A stretch of DNA of 64,000 nucleotides from Oceanobacillus profundus (GTDB taxonomy: Bacteria > Bacillota > Bacilli > Bacillales > Amphibacillaceae), in NCBI RefSeq assembly GCF_003515705.1, contig NZ_QWEH01000011.1, positions 62,001 to 126,000 on the forward strand, in the 5' to 3' direction. Below the pieces are notes generated by a model that saw only the letters and a program-made list of their open reading frames with translations, did not search any database and was not told the origin of the DNA. A program made the position numbers and the translations under genes. Positions 52,984-62,461 of this stretch are shown in pieces; positions within the stretch are counted from its first letter, which is position 1; every line of letters begins with the position of its first letter.

Positions 52984-54285
52984 TTAGTCGACTTTATCCC
53001 ATGATATTAGATTTTCTAAAATTAATGCAAGTGTAATACCAACGATTAAGCCATTACTTAATAATGGACGAATGATTTCCGGTAATGAATTAAAATAATA
53101 TGCCGGCATTGTCATAATGATGATACCTACAAGTAATGGAATCGCAGAACGATAAACATTTCTTGTATTCCATTTAACATACCTAAAGAAGTTCCTAGAT
53201 GAAATGACAATCTGCAAATAAGATACAAATAAAACCGCACTACCAATACTTAATGGAAGCGTCGAGAAAAATGCTCCAACTGAAGGAATAATACCCATCA
53301 TGAAGAACAGAAATCCACCAATAAGAAATGGTATCCTTTTAATGATTCCAGTTTGGTTTAGAAAACCAATCGATGACACATACGGTGAATATGGAACAAG
53401 CCCAAACATACCAGCAAAACCTGTCACAAATCCTGTGATTGTAAACGAATTACGGTATTGTTTGTTCGTTGCTTCTTTTCCATACATACTGTCAGTTCCT
53501 TTAAGTGCACCAAATGTATTAGCTGTATTTAACAAGCCGGTTAAAACAACCGTTAAAATAATACCAATATCCCATGCTGGTGCTCCAAACGGAAATAATT
53601 CAAAACTGAATGCCTTTGCTTGGGCACCTGCTACAGATTCTGTTTTGAAAATAATTGCATATGCAATCCAACCAATAATTATTCCAATTAATAAACCATA
53701 CTTTCGAATTTCTAATGAACCCTTAATACTAATAATAATAACGATAAGTGCAATTACAATTGATAGTATGGAAATAGCTGGATCAATATAAACCTCGCCC
53801 TCAACATTTCCAAAAGGAATACCTAACATTCCTTTCAAAAAGATTCCAACCAATTGACATGCAAATAAAAACATAAAAACACCCATTACACCTGGGTTAA
53901 AAAGCTTGGCAAGTATTGGCCCAATTCCAGTTATACCAATCAAAATTGTTAGAACACCGGAAATGATAATACCAACCGTTAAACTACCACCTAGTACATC
54001 TAATGGCATTCCTTGTGCTACAGCAGTATTAACAAGTGTAAGGATAACTCCCCACCATAGCCCTGACTGCCCTTCCATAATTGCACGATGGTGACCAAGC
54101 AATGCTTGAATGATACATGCGAGCCCTGTCACAATGAAGGATAATTGAAGCATTGAAACAATTGTTTCTTGCGATAATTCAAATGCAGCTCCAACTGTTA
54201 TCGGTATGACAACAATATTTGTAAAAATAAAAAAGAGCCATTGTAAGCCCGATACCCAGTTACTAGATTTTAGCAACTCTTTCAT
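52984..54285 (-). CDS. NCS2-family nucleobase permease (uracil/xanthine/urate type)
   Basis: A 433-residue membrane carrier with about twelve to fourteen segments. GTLLNTANTFGALKGTDSMYG-like and FAGMFGLVPYSPYVSSIGFL stretches correspond to the NCS2 signature region, and QALLGHHRAIMEGQSGLWWG lies in helix 3 region. The ATG at 54285 is chosen with GGTTGGTG upstream. It lies between the DUF2877 gene and the NCS1 permease on the same strand. Purine substrates (xanthine, uric acid) are likely in this setting. Confidence 0.85.
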   Translation of the reverse strand: MKELLKSSNWVSGLQWLFFIFTNIVVIPITVGAAFELSQETIVSMLQLSFIVTGLACIIQALLGHHRAIMEGQSGLWWGVILTLVNTAVAQGMPLDVLGGSLTVGIIISGVLTILIGITGIGPILAKLFNPGVMGVFMFLFACQLVGIFLKGMLGIPFGNVEGEVYIDPAISILSIVIALIVIIISIKGSLEIRKYGLLIGIIIGWIAYAIIFKTESVAGAQAKAFSFELFPFGAPAWDIGIILTVVLTGLLNTANTFGALKGTDSMYGKEATNKQYRNSFTITGFVTGFAGMFGLVPYSPYVSSIGFLNQTGIIKRIPFLIGGFLFFMMGIIPSVGAFFSTLPLSIGSAVLFVSYLQIVISSRNFFRYVKWNTRNVYRSAIPLLVGIIIMTMPAYYFNSLPEIIRPLLSNGLIVGITLALILENLISWDKVD

Positions 54286-54403
54286 ATTAACACCAACCTA
54301 TAATAATATATTAACGTAATATTTCCATATGGATATTCCATATGTTCGTTCTTTCAAGCCAGTTACCCGACTTCAAAACAGAAGGCAAAAACGAAAAAGC
54401 ATG

Positions 54404-55354
54404 TTAGTCAACGAGTCCAATTTTCATCCCCAATAACACACCAATTATTGTGTCTGTTCCAGATGTATGTCCTATAGCCCTCATTTCCTCTAAAACAGCT
54501 GATAAACTTGACTCCTGTTCTGTAAGCAAAGCCGAACAAAACTGAATTAAATGGGAATGATATTTATGCTGCGCTGCATAATAGAGGTATTCATAACCTA
54601 CTTGTGTTGTACGTTGCAAACCATATTGTGTCACGTACCCTCTAAGCTGTAAATGGAAGCGATTCGATGTTCCCTGCAAAACAGAAAGACTTGCACATAT
54701 CCCAGTAAGAAGATCGTCACCACTTGGTGTAAGACCTAATCCTCTACCAATCCAATAATCAAAGACATTTTGAACATCCGGACCGTAACAATTCTTCACA
54801 ACACAATCCAACTCATCAAACTTACGAAACAGCGATTGATTTGCATCTGTAATTTTCCTCGATAAAAGATAATCGATAATATATTCCTTTTCTTCAACTG
54901 TCTGAGCTAATCCTGTTTGCCAAGATTCATGACGTAGTTTAGAAATTATCCAATCTAGATTGCGCTGAATACTTGTAGTATTAAACGATTGTTCAGACAG
55001 CAGATGATTTGTTCGGACCACCTGATTTAATGAAAGGAGATGTTTGTTTCCAATAATTAACTGCTTGTTAAAAGCATCCCATTGAACCGGTAGATTTCCT
55101 TTGATTTGTCTCGTTAGCAGTTGTGCATTCATGTGCTCCATCCCAATACCAAATGGGGCTACACCATTCTCTACGGAACCAATATGAATCATTCTTTCAC
55201 CAAAAATCAAATTAAAGCTATTATTAAAAACGCTGTGAACGGTGCCATTTGAATGGTCATTAAGAATCTGGAAAACGATTTTACTTGTAGCGTTTGCTTC
55301 CCAGCTAGTTAACGAATTTCCACCTCGGATGGCCTTCTTATTAAAATCGTTCAT
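54404..55354 (-). CDS. DUF2877 protein, AllH-like (oxamate carbamoyltransferase subunit homologue)
   Basis: A 316-residue cytoplasmic protein with the two glycine-rich DUF2877 signatures, RGLGLTPSGDDLLTG and IGHTSGTDTIIG. The E. coli family member YlbF was shown to be AllH, a subunit of the AllFGH oxamate carbamoyltransferase of anaerobic allantoin use. Neither AllF (FdrA) nor AllG is encoded in the window, so the partners are elsewhere or the protein works differently. It is divergent from the PucR-type regulator gene and upstream of the nucleobase permeases. Confidence 0.8.
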   Translation of the reverse strand: MNDFNKKAIRGGNSLTSWEANATSKIVFQILNDHSNGTVHSVFNNSFNLIFGERMIHIGSVENGVAPFGIGMEHMNAQLLTRQIKGNLPVQWDAFNKQLIIGNKHLLSLNQVVRTNHLLSEQSFNTTSIQRNLDWIISKLRHESWQTGLAQTVEEKEYIIDYLLSRKITDANQSLFRKFDELDCVVKNCYGPDVQNVFDYWIGRGLGLTPSGDDLLTGICASLSVLQGTSNRFHLQLRGYVTQYGLQRTTQVGYEYLYYAAQHKYHSHLIQFCSALLTEQESSLSAVLEEMRAIGHTSGTDTIIGVLLGMKIGLVD

Positions 55355-55566
55355 GAATTAGTACCTCAAATCCTTCATTAAATTATCCGTAATTAACCGC
55401 TACCTATCTATTTTACACAAATCAATTAAAAATATCATTGTTTAAAATGACTAAAAGCCCTTTGCTTTTTTATTTACTTTAACCTTAAATAAGTATATAA
55501 TTACAATGTATTTCACTTCATGGAAACAGCACGAAATAGAACAAATGCACAAGGGATGGTATTAAA

Positions 55567-57213
55567 GTGAAAACGTTAAATAATTTATTTATTTTAGAAG
55601 CAATGAAGGACTGTACCGTTATCGCTGGTCATCGCGGATTAACAAAAAACGTACAATCTGTCAATATTTCCGATACACCTGATGTTATTCAGTTTTTAGA
55701 TAATAACCATTTATTACTTACTTCAGGATATGCCTTTAAAGACGATGCACAAGAACTCTGTAAACTAATTAGACAAATGCATGACTTAAATTGTACTGGC
55801 ATCGTCATCAAGATCAATCGTTTTCTAAAGGAACTACCGGAAGAGGTTAAACTCCTAGCCAATGAATTAGCATTTCCTATCATCGACCTTCCAACAGACC
55901 TAACTTTAGGTGAATTATCCCGTCACATATTGAATTACTTAAATGATGATAAAGCAGAACAGCTTTATTATGCACTACATGTCCAAAAACAGTTTTCCGA
56001 TATGATGTTTAAGGAGTATAGTTTAAATTCTCTTGTCGAGCAACTGGGGCATTTTCTAGATCGTCCTGTCATGCTATTGAATCATAGAGGAGAAAAAATC
56101 GCCCATAGTCATGATTTCCGAAAAGAATCCATGCAGACTGTGGAGGAAGAAATCGTTCATGCAATAAAAAGTGATTTACCGCGTGGACGGCAGGGGGGCA
56201 CATTTAAAATCTCCACTGGTGAAGGGATATCGATTGCTACCTTTCCAGTACAGACAAAGAGGCAGCATAACAGTATGCTCGTCATGCTCGATGCATCTAC
56301 TTTACCATATCCTTCATCACAAATGGCAATTGAACAAGCTGGTAATGTTATCTCATTTACGATTATAAAAGAACAAGCAATTGAGGAAAATACTCGATTA
56401 TTGAAAAACAACTTTTTTGCAGACCTAATTGAAAGACGAATACACTCCAATGAGGAAATTTTAAGCCGCACACATTACTATGGCCTCGATGATAAACTGG
56501 ATACGATTAGTATTATTTGTACAATTGATCCAGATGGTGATAACTATGAGGCATTGCAATTATATGAAAAAAAAATAGCTGAGCTTCATAATAGCATCTA
56601 TGACCAGCTGGAAGACGAAATTGTAAATAATGATATGGATGCCATTTTATTTACAAAGGAAAAATATTTCGTCATGCTCTTACAATTTTCCAATTATAAT
56701 GAAACAGAAATCAATCGCGTAACTGAATTTGTTGAAAATGTGCAAAGGAATTTACAAGATGGAAATCTCACAATTTCATTTGGCATTAGTAATTTAGTTC
56801 AATCACCCATTGATATTCCAAACGCATACTACGAAGCAGTGGATGCAATTATGAATGGCTATGATTTAAATAAGTCTGGCTTTATTAATTTTTACCGAAC
56901 AAGAGAGATTGACGAATTGTTAACAACCTTGCCTCGAAAGGATTTAAAGGCTTTATACGAAAACACATTAAAAACACTCGCTTACCCAAATACGAAAGAG
57001 GAAATTGATTTAGTAAAAACCATGGAGACGTATTTGGACTGCCAATGTGAAATATCTGAAACATCCAGAAGATTATACGTTCATCGAAATACAGTGAAGT
57101 ATCGGATTGAAAAGATGGAAGAGTTGCTTGGCTGTTCCTTCCGAGATCCAACAGATTCACTTCGAATTCGAGTTGCTTTACTAATCGGAACAATTTTGGA
57201 AAGCGAAGAATAG
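55567..57213 (+). CDS. pucR: PucR-family purine catabolism regulator
   Basis: A 548-residue regulator: N-terminal PucR domain (residues about 10-125, VQSVNISDTPDVIQFL and LLLTSGYAFKDD), a central GGDEF-like/CdaR domain (about 290-440) and a C-terminal PucR helix-turn-helix (SETSRRLYVHRNTVKYRIEK). The start is GTG 55567 with AAGGGATGG upstream. It lies among allantoin genes and is divergent from the DUF2877 gene. In B. subtilis PucR responds to allantoin-related effectors; the same is likely here. Confidence 0.9.
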   Translation: MKTLNNLFILEAMKDCTVIAGHRGLTKNVQSVNISDTPDVIQFLDNNHLLLTSGYAFKDDAQELCKLIRQMHDLNCTGIVIKINRFLKELPEEVKLLANELAFPIIDLPTDLTLGELSRHILNYLNDDKAEQLYYALHVQKQFSDMMFKEYSLNSLVEQLGHFLDRPVMLLNHRGEKIAHSHDFRKESMQTVEEEIVHAIKSDLPRGRQGGTFKISTGEGISIATFPVQTKRQHNSMLVMLDASTLPYPSSQMAIEQAGNVISFTIIKEQAIEENTRLLKNNFFADLIERRIHSNEEILSRTHYYGLDDKLDTISIICTIDPDGDNYEALQLYEKKIAELHNSIYDQLEDEIVNNDMDAILFTKEKYFVMLLQFSNYNETEINRVTEFVENVQRNLQDGNLTISFGISNLVQSPIDIPNAYYEAVDAIMNGYDLNKSGFINFYRTREIDELLTTLPRKDLKALYENTLKTLAYPNTKEEIDLVKTMETYLDCQCEISETSRRLYVHRNTVKYRIEKMEELLGCSFRDPTDSLRIRVALLIGTILESEE

Positions 57214-57225
57214 GTTAGAAAACTA

Positions 57226-57346
57226 GGCATTCACCAACCTTTCGGTGAATGCCTTCGTTGCATTTATGCAAATAGCTAGGTTTTTACTTTCTTATTTTCC
57301 TAAAACAAAAGCAAGAAGAAAAGTATTCCTTCTTGCTTTTGTTTTA
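57226..57346. terminator. Two successive hairpins between pucR and the allantoate amidohydrolase
   Basis: GGCATTCACC (57226-57235) pairs with GGTGAATGCC (57244-57253). Next, an 18-bp perfect stem joins 57301-57318 to 57329-57346 (TAAAACAAAAGCAAGAAG and its complement), whose A/T ends give U tracts on both strands. They terminate the two convergent genes. Confidence 0.85.
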
Positions 57347-57405
57347 CTTCAAAAAACTATAAAATTTGTTGTTACTTAGTTGCCAAAATAGCCTTAAAAT
57401 CGAAC

Positions 57406-58638
57406 TTACTCTTTATAAGCCAATTCGTACAGTGCACCCATTAATGCTTTTACACCCTCAGCTAAGTCTGCTGGCTCTGTATATTCAGCAGGGTTGTGAC
57501 TTATTCCATCACGACTTGGAACGAAAATCATTGCAGTCGGAATCTTAGGAGCAAAGATTTGGGAATCATGACCCGCACCGCTGTGCATTAATTTATAATT
57601 TAAGCCATTTTCTTCGCATTGCTTAATCATTAGATCAACGATATTCTTATCCATTGGCACTGGATCTTCATCCATCCACATGTCAATATTTAAGCCTACT
57701 TGGTGCTCTTGTGCTAAACGATTTAGTATTTCATATACTTCTTCTGTAAACTGAACTAAAGCGTCTTTCTCCGTATGTCTGATATCTAGTGTAAACAATG
57801 TATTTCCTGGAACAACATTGACAACATTAGGTGTTACTTCAATTTTACCAACAGTTGCTACTAATGGATCCCCATGCTTTCTTGCAGCAGTAATTATTTC
57901 GGATACCATTTGACTCGTAGCGAAAACTGTATCTTTACGGTAGCCCATTGGTGTTGTACCTGCATGGTTTGCTTGGCCGCTGATTTCAATATTGAATCGA
58001 CGTTGACCAACGATACTGTGAACGACACCAACTGATTTTTCTTCCGTTTCTAATACATTTCCTTGCTCATTATGAATCTCAACAAATGCTTTAAAATCTT
58101 CACGCATTCCTTTTGTATCATCTCTGAAGTCAAATCCAGCCTTATGCATCGCTTCTACAAATGGAACACCATCAAAATCCGTAATGTTTCTTACATCATC
58201 GTTTTTGGCGATTCCGACAATGTTTTTTGAACCCCAGAATGAGTAAGGGAAACGGCTTCCTTCTTCTTCAGCCATTGAGACGACCTCAATATTACGTAAA
58301 GGCTGTCCATATTTTGCTTTTAGATGTTTGATCGCTATGAAAGCTGCTACGATACCAAATTGTCCATCATAATATCCGCCGTTTCCAACAGTGTCTACGT
58401 GAGAACCTGATAGGATAGTTTCATTAGGATATTTAGACCCTTTCAATGTACCAAATAAGTTTCCGATTTCGTCAAAATGTACATCTAAGCCTTCATCCAC
58501 CATTTCTTTCTCTAAATACTTTTGTGCAGCAACCCATTCCTCTGTGTAAAGAAAGCGTGATACTCCGCCTGCAGGATCCTTGCCATGTGATCCTAGCGTT
58601 TCTAGCATATCTGTTAACTCTTTACTTAACTCAGTCAT
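57406..58638 (-). CDS. allC: Allantoate amidohydrolase / N-carbamoyl-amino acid hydrolase (M20 family)
   Basis: Binuclear metal enzyme that releases ammonia and CO2 from allantoate to give ureidoglycine. The 410-residue protein has the metal motifs ILSGSHVDTVGNGGYYDGQF and AEEEGSRFPYSFWGS, the substrate loop GQANHAGTTPMGYRKD and the end motif HSGAGHDSQIFA. ATG 58638 is taken with AAAGGAAA upstream; the frame opens at 58659. Linkage to two allantoinases and PucR favours allantoate over beta-ureidopropionate or carbamoyl amino acids. Confidence 0.88.
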   Translation of the reverse strand: MTELSKELTDMLETLGSHGKDPAGGVSRFLYTEEWVAAQKYLEKEMVDEGLDVHFDEIGNLFGTLKGSKYPNETILSGSHVDTVGNGGYYDGQFGIVAAFIAIKHLKAKYGQPLRNIEVVSMAEEEGSRFPYSFWGSKNIVGIAKNDDVRNITDFDGVPFVEAMHKAGFDFRDDTKGMREDFKAFVEIHNEQGNVLETEEKSVGVVHSIVGQRRFNIEISGQANHAGTTPMGYRKDTVFATSQMVSEIITAARKHGDPLVATVGKIEVTPNVVNVVPGNTLFTLDIRHTEKDALVQFTEEVYEILNRLAQEHQVGLNIDMWMDEDPVPMDKNIVDLMIKQCEENGLNYKLMHSGAGHDSQIFAPKIPTAMIFVPSRDGISHNPAEYTEPADLAEGVKALMGALYELAYKE

Positions 58639-58662
58639 ATTACATTTCCTTTCTATCACACA

Positions 58663-58681
58663 CTATCTTTGTAAAAGATAG
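58663..58681. promoter_or_regulatory. Palindrome immediately upstream of allC
   Basis: CTATCTTT, 3-nt spacer, AAAGATAG, perfect 8-bp arms, within the leader of allC. The protein that might bind it is unknown. Confidence 0.4.
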
Positions 58682-58834
58682 CGTTAAAATATAATTTCTA
58701 TTAGCTCTATAACTTATTATACCTATCTCTAGCTACTGTTTCTATGCCATTTATGATAAAAAAATAAATCATTTTTATCCATATTAAACAATAACAAAAT
58801 ACAAATACAAAGCTTCAAAAGAAAGAAGCTGGAA

Positions 58835-58885
58835 CGAAGTGTTTTTATCACCTGAAATTCAGACGTGATTGATGCAAACACTTCG
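58835..58885. repeat. Long inverted repeat downstream of the YfcC-type gene
   Basis: CGAAGTGTTT (58835-58844) pairs with AAACACTTCG (58876-58885); inside, ATCAC pairs with GTGAT and CTG with CAG. There is no T tract, so it may be a mobile-element-like palindrome or weak terminator. Confidence 0.5.
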
Positions 58886-58991
58886 ATTTGAAAAATACCT
58901 TACGCATATTTCCTACACAAAGTTTATGCATTGTTCACAAATTAAACACCCTGGTTATGTTCCAATCTCTTTCCTTTATATGTTAGCTCGT

Positions 58992-60401
58992 TCAGCCTGT
59001 GTATTGAATCGATTGGGCAATGACTAATGCAATAATCGCGATTCCTGAAAAGATGAAAAACAGCGGCAAGAAGAATTTTACCCATTTTTGCCAAGTAACA
59101 CCCGCAATTGCTAAAGCAGCCATAAAGTATCCTGATGTTGGATAAAGAATATGTGCAAATCCATCTCCGAGCTGGAAGGCAAGTACTGCCGTTTGTCTCG
59201 TCACACCGATAAGATCAGCTAAAGGTCCCATGATCGGCATTGTTACTAGTGCTTGTCCACTGCCAGACGGAATGATAAAGTTTATGGTTAATTGAACGAG
59301 GTACATTCCAACTGCACCGAAAACAGCAGGAAAATCGCCAACTACCGATCCTAAGCTATAGACAATTGTATCCATAATATGACCATCTTCTAGCGCGACC
59401 GAAACCCCACGAGCTAAGCCCATGATAATAGCTCCCATTAATACATCCCGGAAACCTTCTGTAAATCCTTCTGATATTTCTGTTGAGTTTAGTCCTGAAA
59501 TTAAACCTACAATAATACCCATGAAGACAAATAGTCCAGCCATCTCGACCATGAACCAGCCATGATTAAGTACGCCATAGACTAAGATTCCCATAAATAG
59601 GAGCGCTGCAAAAGATGCATACTTTTGTCTCGCTGTCATTGTCCTAACTTCTAATTTATCCTGGTGTTGATATTGCTTTCTTTTCTCTACATCATCTTCA
59701 TAGACAAAACTATTTAACGGATTGTTTTTAACTTTTTTAGCGTAGCGCATGATGTAAAGTGAGGCAACTGCTACAGTTAGAACAAAAATAATGATGCGAA
59801 AGCTCATCCCTGAAAACAGCGGAACACCGACAATTTGCTGTGATAATCCTACATTCACTGGATTAAGTACTCCCGCAGTAAAACCAACTACTGACCCAAT
59901 TAAAGCAATAGCTGCCGCAACAATAGAGTCATATCCCAACGCAATCATCAGTGGCATGATGACAGGAATATACACAAGTGTTAACTCCGGTGTACCAATT
60001 AATGTAGCAACGATTGCAAAAACAGTTGTAAGTACAGGAATGATCAAAATACTTTTATTAGCAAAACGATTTGCTAAGCGATCAACTACTATTTCAATGA
60101 TGCCTGTTTTTTTCAGCACCATGAACATTCCACCAATCATAAATGTGAAAAATATAATTTCCCCAGCTTCAATTAAGCCTCTTGGAATGATCGTCAAGAA
60201 GTCAACAATCCCTACAGGTGATGATTCAATTTGTGTAAAAGACTCAGGATTCACTGTTTCCCTTCCGTCCGGTCCTGGCACCCGCTCAAATTCACCTGCC
60301 GGTACGAAATAGGTAGCGATTGCAGCAAGTGCACTAAAAATGAATAAGATTACATAAATATGAGGCAATTGAAATTTTTTCTTTTTCTCTGTTTTCTCCA
60401 T
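58992..60401 (-). CDS. YfcC-family carrier (C4-dicarboxylate/basic amino acid type)
   Basis: A 469-residue membrane protein with about twelve segments. Signature stretches are the N-terminal ALAAIATYFVPAGEFER, FTFMIGGMFMVLKKTGIIE and the C-terminal FIIPSGSGQALVTMPIMGPL, LADLIGVTRQTAVLAFQLGD and GYFMAALAIAGV. ATG 60401 with GGATGGG upstream is preferred over a frame opening at 60461. It is enclosed by allantoinase and allC genes and may import an intermediate such as allantoate or export a product; that role is inferred. Confidence 0.83.
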   Translation of the reverse strand: MEKTEKKKKFQLPHIYVILFIFSALAAIATYFVPAGEFERVPGPDGRETVNPESFTQIESSPVGIVDFLTIIPRGLIEAGEIIFFTFMIGGMFMVLKKTGIIEIVVDRLANRFANKSILIIPVLTTVFAIVATLIGTPELTLVYIPVIMPLMIALGYDSIVAAAIALIGSVVGFTAGVLNPVNVGLSQQIVGVPLFSGMSFRIIIFVLTVAVASLYIMRYAKKVKNNPLNSFVYEDDVEKRKQYQHQDKLEVRTMTARQKYASFAALLFMGILVYGVLNHGWFMVEMAGLFVFMGIIVGLISGLNSTEISEGFTEGFRDVLMGAIIMGLARGVSVALEDGHIMDTIVYSLGSVVGDFPAVFGAVGMYLVQLTINFIIPSGSGQALVTMPIMGPLADLIGVTRQTAVLAFQLGDGFAHILYPTSGYFMAALAIAGVTWQKWVKFFLPLFFIFSGIAIIALVIAQSIQYTG

Positions 60402-60941
60402 TCTTGTCCCATCCTTTATTATTAACTTGTACAGAAAACAAGTGAAACTTCTGACATGCATTTATGTAAAATACCCCTTATTGCTCACACTGCCATGTGA
60501 ACAATTTAGAAATCCTCTAATTATATGCTATGTTGTATCCGCTCCCAACTCTGTACTGCATTTCATTGTAAAATTAATTGAATTACATGTAAATGTCGAT
60601 TACAACTAAATTTATTAAGTATATTGTTCATACTAACCAACTTATATTCATCTTTTATGTACTCTAAATAGTCAATTGTTCAATTTGTACTGCAGATGAG
60701 AATTATTTAATAGTGTAATTTGTGATTTGTCCAATAAGACAAGAGAACAAGCTCTTATTAAACTCAGCTATTTTCTATGCAAAGATAACAATTGCCTTTT
60801 TTAATTTCTATCTATTAGGGTGATTTATTCCTCATTATTTTAAATATAATGTGCTGTCAGGATGAAGTAACTTTCGAAATATGCAATTTATACAAAAAGA
60901 TGTCCCTCATAAGAAGGACACCTTTTGTAATACAAATCATA
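60402..60941. other. AT-rich intergenic region between allB and the YfcC-type gene
   Basis: About 490 bp upstream of the YfcC-type start plus the allB terminator. No ORF with a ribosome binding site is present on either strand. It is the probable promoter region of the YfcC-type gene, but I see no clear -35/-10 pair or cre box. Confidence 0.4.
60894..60928 (-). terminator. Terminator after the first-listed allantoinase
   Basis: AAAAAGATGTCC (60894-60905) pairs with GGACACCTTTTGT (60916-60928) with one G-U pair. On the minus strand it ends in CTTTTTG, 14 bp past the stop codon. Confidence 0.8.
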
Positions 60942-62300
60942 TTAGTTATTCACAGTCATCAGCTTACCAATTGGTTCGCCTACAATGCCTTGTTCTAAAT
61001 CATAAACAACATTTCCGCGTACAATCGTTTTCGTTACACGACAGTCAATGTTTCTTCCTTCATAAGCACTATGCTTATTTTTATAATAAAGGTCTTCTCT
61101 GTTTAGCGTGTAAGAGCTGTTCGGATCAACTAGAATGATATCTGCATCCTTGGAAACGGCAATTTCACCTTTATTTGGCAAGTTGAAACGCTCCGCTGGA
61201 GTTGTTGCGATTAAATCCACAAATTTTTGCACGGGTAACCCGCGTTTTTTAACAGCTAGATCAAACATAATATCTACATTATTTTGTGCACCACTGATTC
61301 CGCCCCATGCATCGAAAATATTTCCTTGTTTAAGGTCTTCTGTACATGGAGAATGATCGGAGGTTAACCAATCGATATTGCCTGCCATCAGCTCATCCCA
61401 TAATCTTGCTTGGTCTTTTGCTTTTCTCAATGGCGGTTGGCATTTAGCTCTTGGTCCAATTTCTTCTACATCTTCTGCAGTAAGTGCAAAATAATGTGTA
61501 CATGATTCAACTGTTACATCGACACCATCTCTGCGTGCTTCAAGGATTTTCTGAATTGCTTCAGAAGTACTAATGTGCACAAAATGCAGTTTGCATCCAG
61601 TTTCTTTCGCAAACAATAATGCACGCTGAACTGCTTCAACTTCCGTAAAAATTGGACGTGAATCAACATAATCTATTGCTGTTGTTCTGCCTTCACGCAC
61701 CATTTCATCTGCCAGTTTCGCAGTAATCGTTGGGTTTTCAGCATGAATACATAGAATTTGATCCAATTCAGCTAATTTTTGCATGCCTTTATACAATGCA
61801 TAGTCATCAACATTAACAAAGTCGCCAGGAACTTCTGCAGTTATTGCAGACATAAAGCATTTGAATGCTGGAACGCCTGCATCTACTAATTCTTCCAGCT
61901 GATTGATGTTTTCTGGAACAAGTCCACCATAGAATGCATAATCGACATAGTTCTGACTTTTAGCAGCTTCTAGCTTCAAGTCTAATGTTTCTTTATTGAT
62001 GGTTGCTGGAATAGCATTAAGCGGCATTTCAACATAGCTTGTTGTTCCACCTGCTGCAAGTGCTTTAGAACCTGTTTCAAAGCCTTCCCACTCTGTACGG
62101 CCAGGTTCACTAATATGCACATGTGTATCAATCATTCCCGGCATAACATATTGACCTTTTGCATCAATTACTTCATTTGCTTGCTCTGTAATTTCCTCTG
62201 CAATGCTAGCAATTTTTCCATTTTTAATTCCGATATCCACATTATAGACACCATCACGAAGTACAACATTTCCATTTTTAATTACTGCATCAAATCCCAT
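60942..62300 (-). CDS. allB: Allantoinase (paralogue 1)
   Basis: Hydrolyses allantoin to allantoate. The 452-residue amidohydrolase has GMIDTHVHISEPGRTEWEGF, the carbamylated lysine in AFKCFMSA, HAENPTITAKLADEM, FVHISTSEA, SCTHYFALT and the catalytic Asp in LTSDHSPCT; GGISGAQNNVDI follows. It lies 161 bp downstream of a second allantoinase gene, and both keep all metal ligands. They are clearly paralogous but far from identical. A stem structure with arms GGCTGT/ACAGCC (62404-62441) sits in its leader. Confidence 0.92.
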   Translation of the reverse strand: MGFDAVIKNGNVVLRDGVYNVDIGIKNGKIASIAEEITEQANEVIDAKGQYVMPGMIDTHVHISEPGRTEWEGFETGSKALAAGGTTSYVEMPLNAIPATINKETLDLKLEAAKSQNYVDYAFYGGLVPENINQLEELVDAGVPAFKCFMSAITAEVPGDFVNVDDYALYKGMQKLAELDQILCIHAENPTITAKLADEMVREGRTTAIDYVDSRPIFTEVEAVQRALLFAKETGCKLHFVHISTSEAIQKILEARRDGVDVTVESCTHYFALTAEDVEEIGPRAKCQPPLRKAKDQARLWDELMAGNIDWLTSDHSPCTEDLKQGNIFDAWGGISGAQNNVDIMFDLAVKKRGLPVQKFVDLIATTPAERFNLPNKGEIAVSKDADIILVDPNSSYTLNREDLYYKNKHSAYEGRNIDCRVTKTIVRGNVVYDLEQGIVGEPIGKLMTVNN

Positions 62301-62403
62301 TTGAATACCCCTTTTCTAACTGAATGTTTATATAGTGATGCTTCATTAAGTGGAGATTTCCTTACCTCTCCCACTTAAATTAGAACAGAATCAGGAATTT
62401 ACG

Positions 62404-62441
62404 GGCTGTTCCCTCACACTCAGAGGTGAGAGATTACAGCC
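62404..62441. repeat. Nested inverted repeat between the two allantoinase genes
   Basis: GGCTGT (62404-62409) pairs with ACAGCC (62436-62441), and inside CTCAC (62413-62417) pairs with GTGAG (62426-62430). It lies just after the paralogue 2 stop and in the leader of paralogue 1, without a long T tract. Confidence 0.5.
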
Positions 62442-62461
62442 AGTTAATGCTTGTTAAAGAT

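Larger units (their letters stand above)
58639..58991. other. Intergenic region with two inverted repeats
   Basis: About 350 bp between the YfcC-type carrier gene and allC, both on the minus strand. It contains CTATCTTT-gta-AAAGATAG (58663-58681), 25 bp before the allC start, a possible operator, and a long imperfect hairpin at 58835-58885. No ORF. Confidence 0.5.

Noticed and set aside
53300-53791. 163-codon frame antisense to the NCS2 permease
   Set aside because: Same reason: mirror of a hydrophobic coding region with no start signals.
55567-55582. cre-like GTGAAAACGTTAAATA at the pucR start
   Set aside because: The conserved C-A of the right half-site is missing, so the match is no better than chance in AT-rich DNA.
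59791-60312. 173-codon frame antisense to the YfcC-type gene
   Set aside because: Shadow of a membrane-protein gene; the sense frame has clear family motifs.
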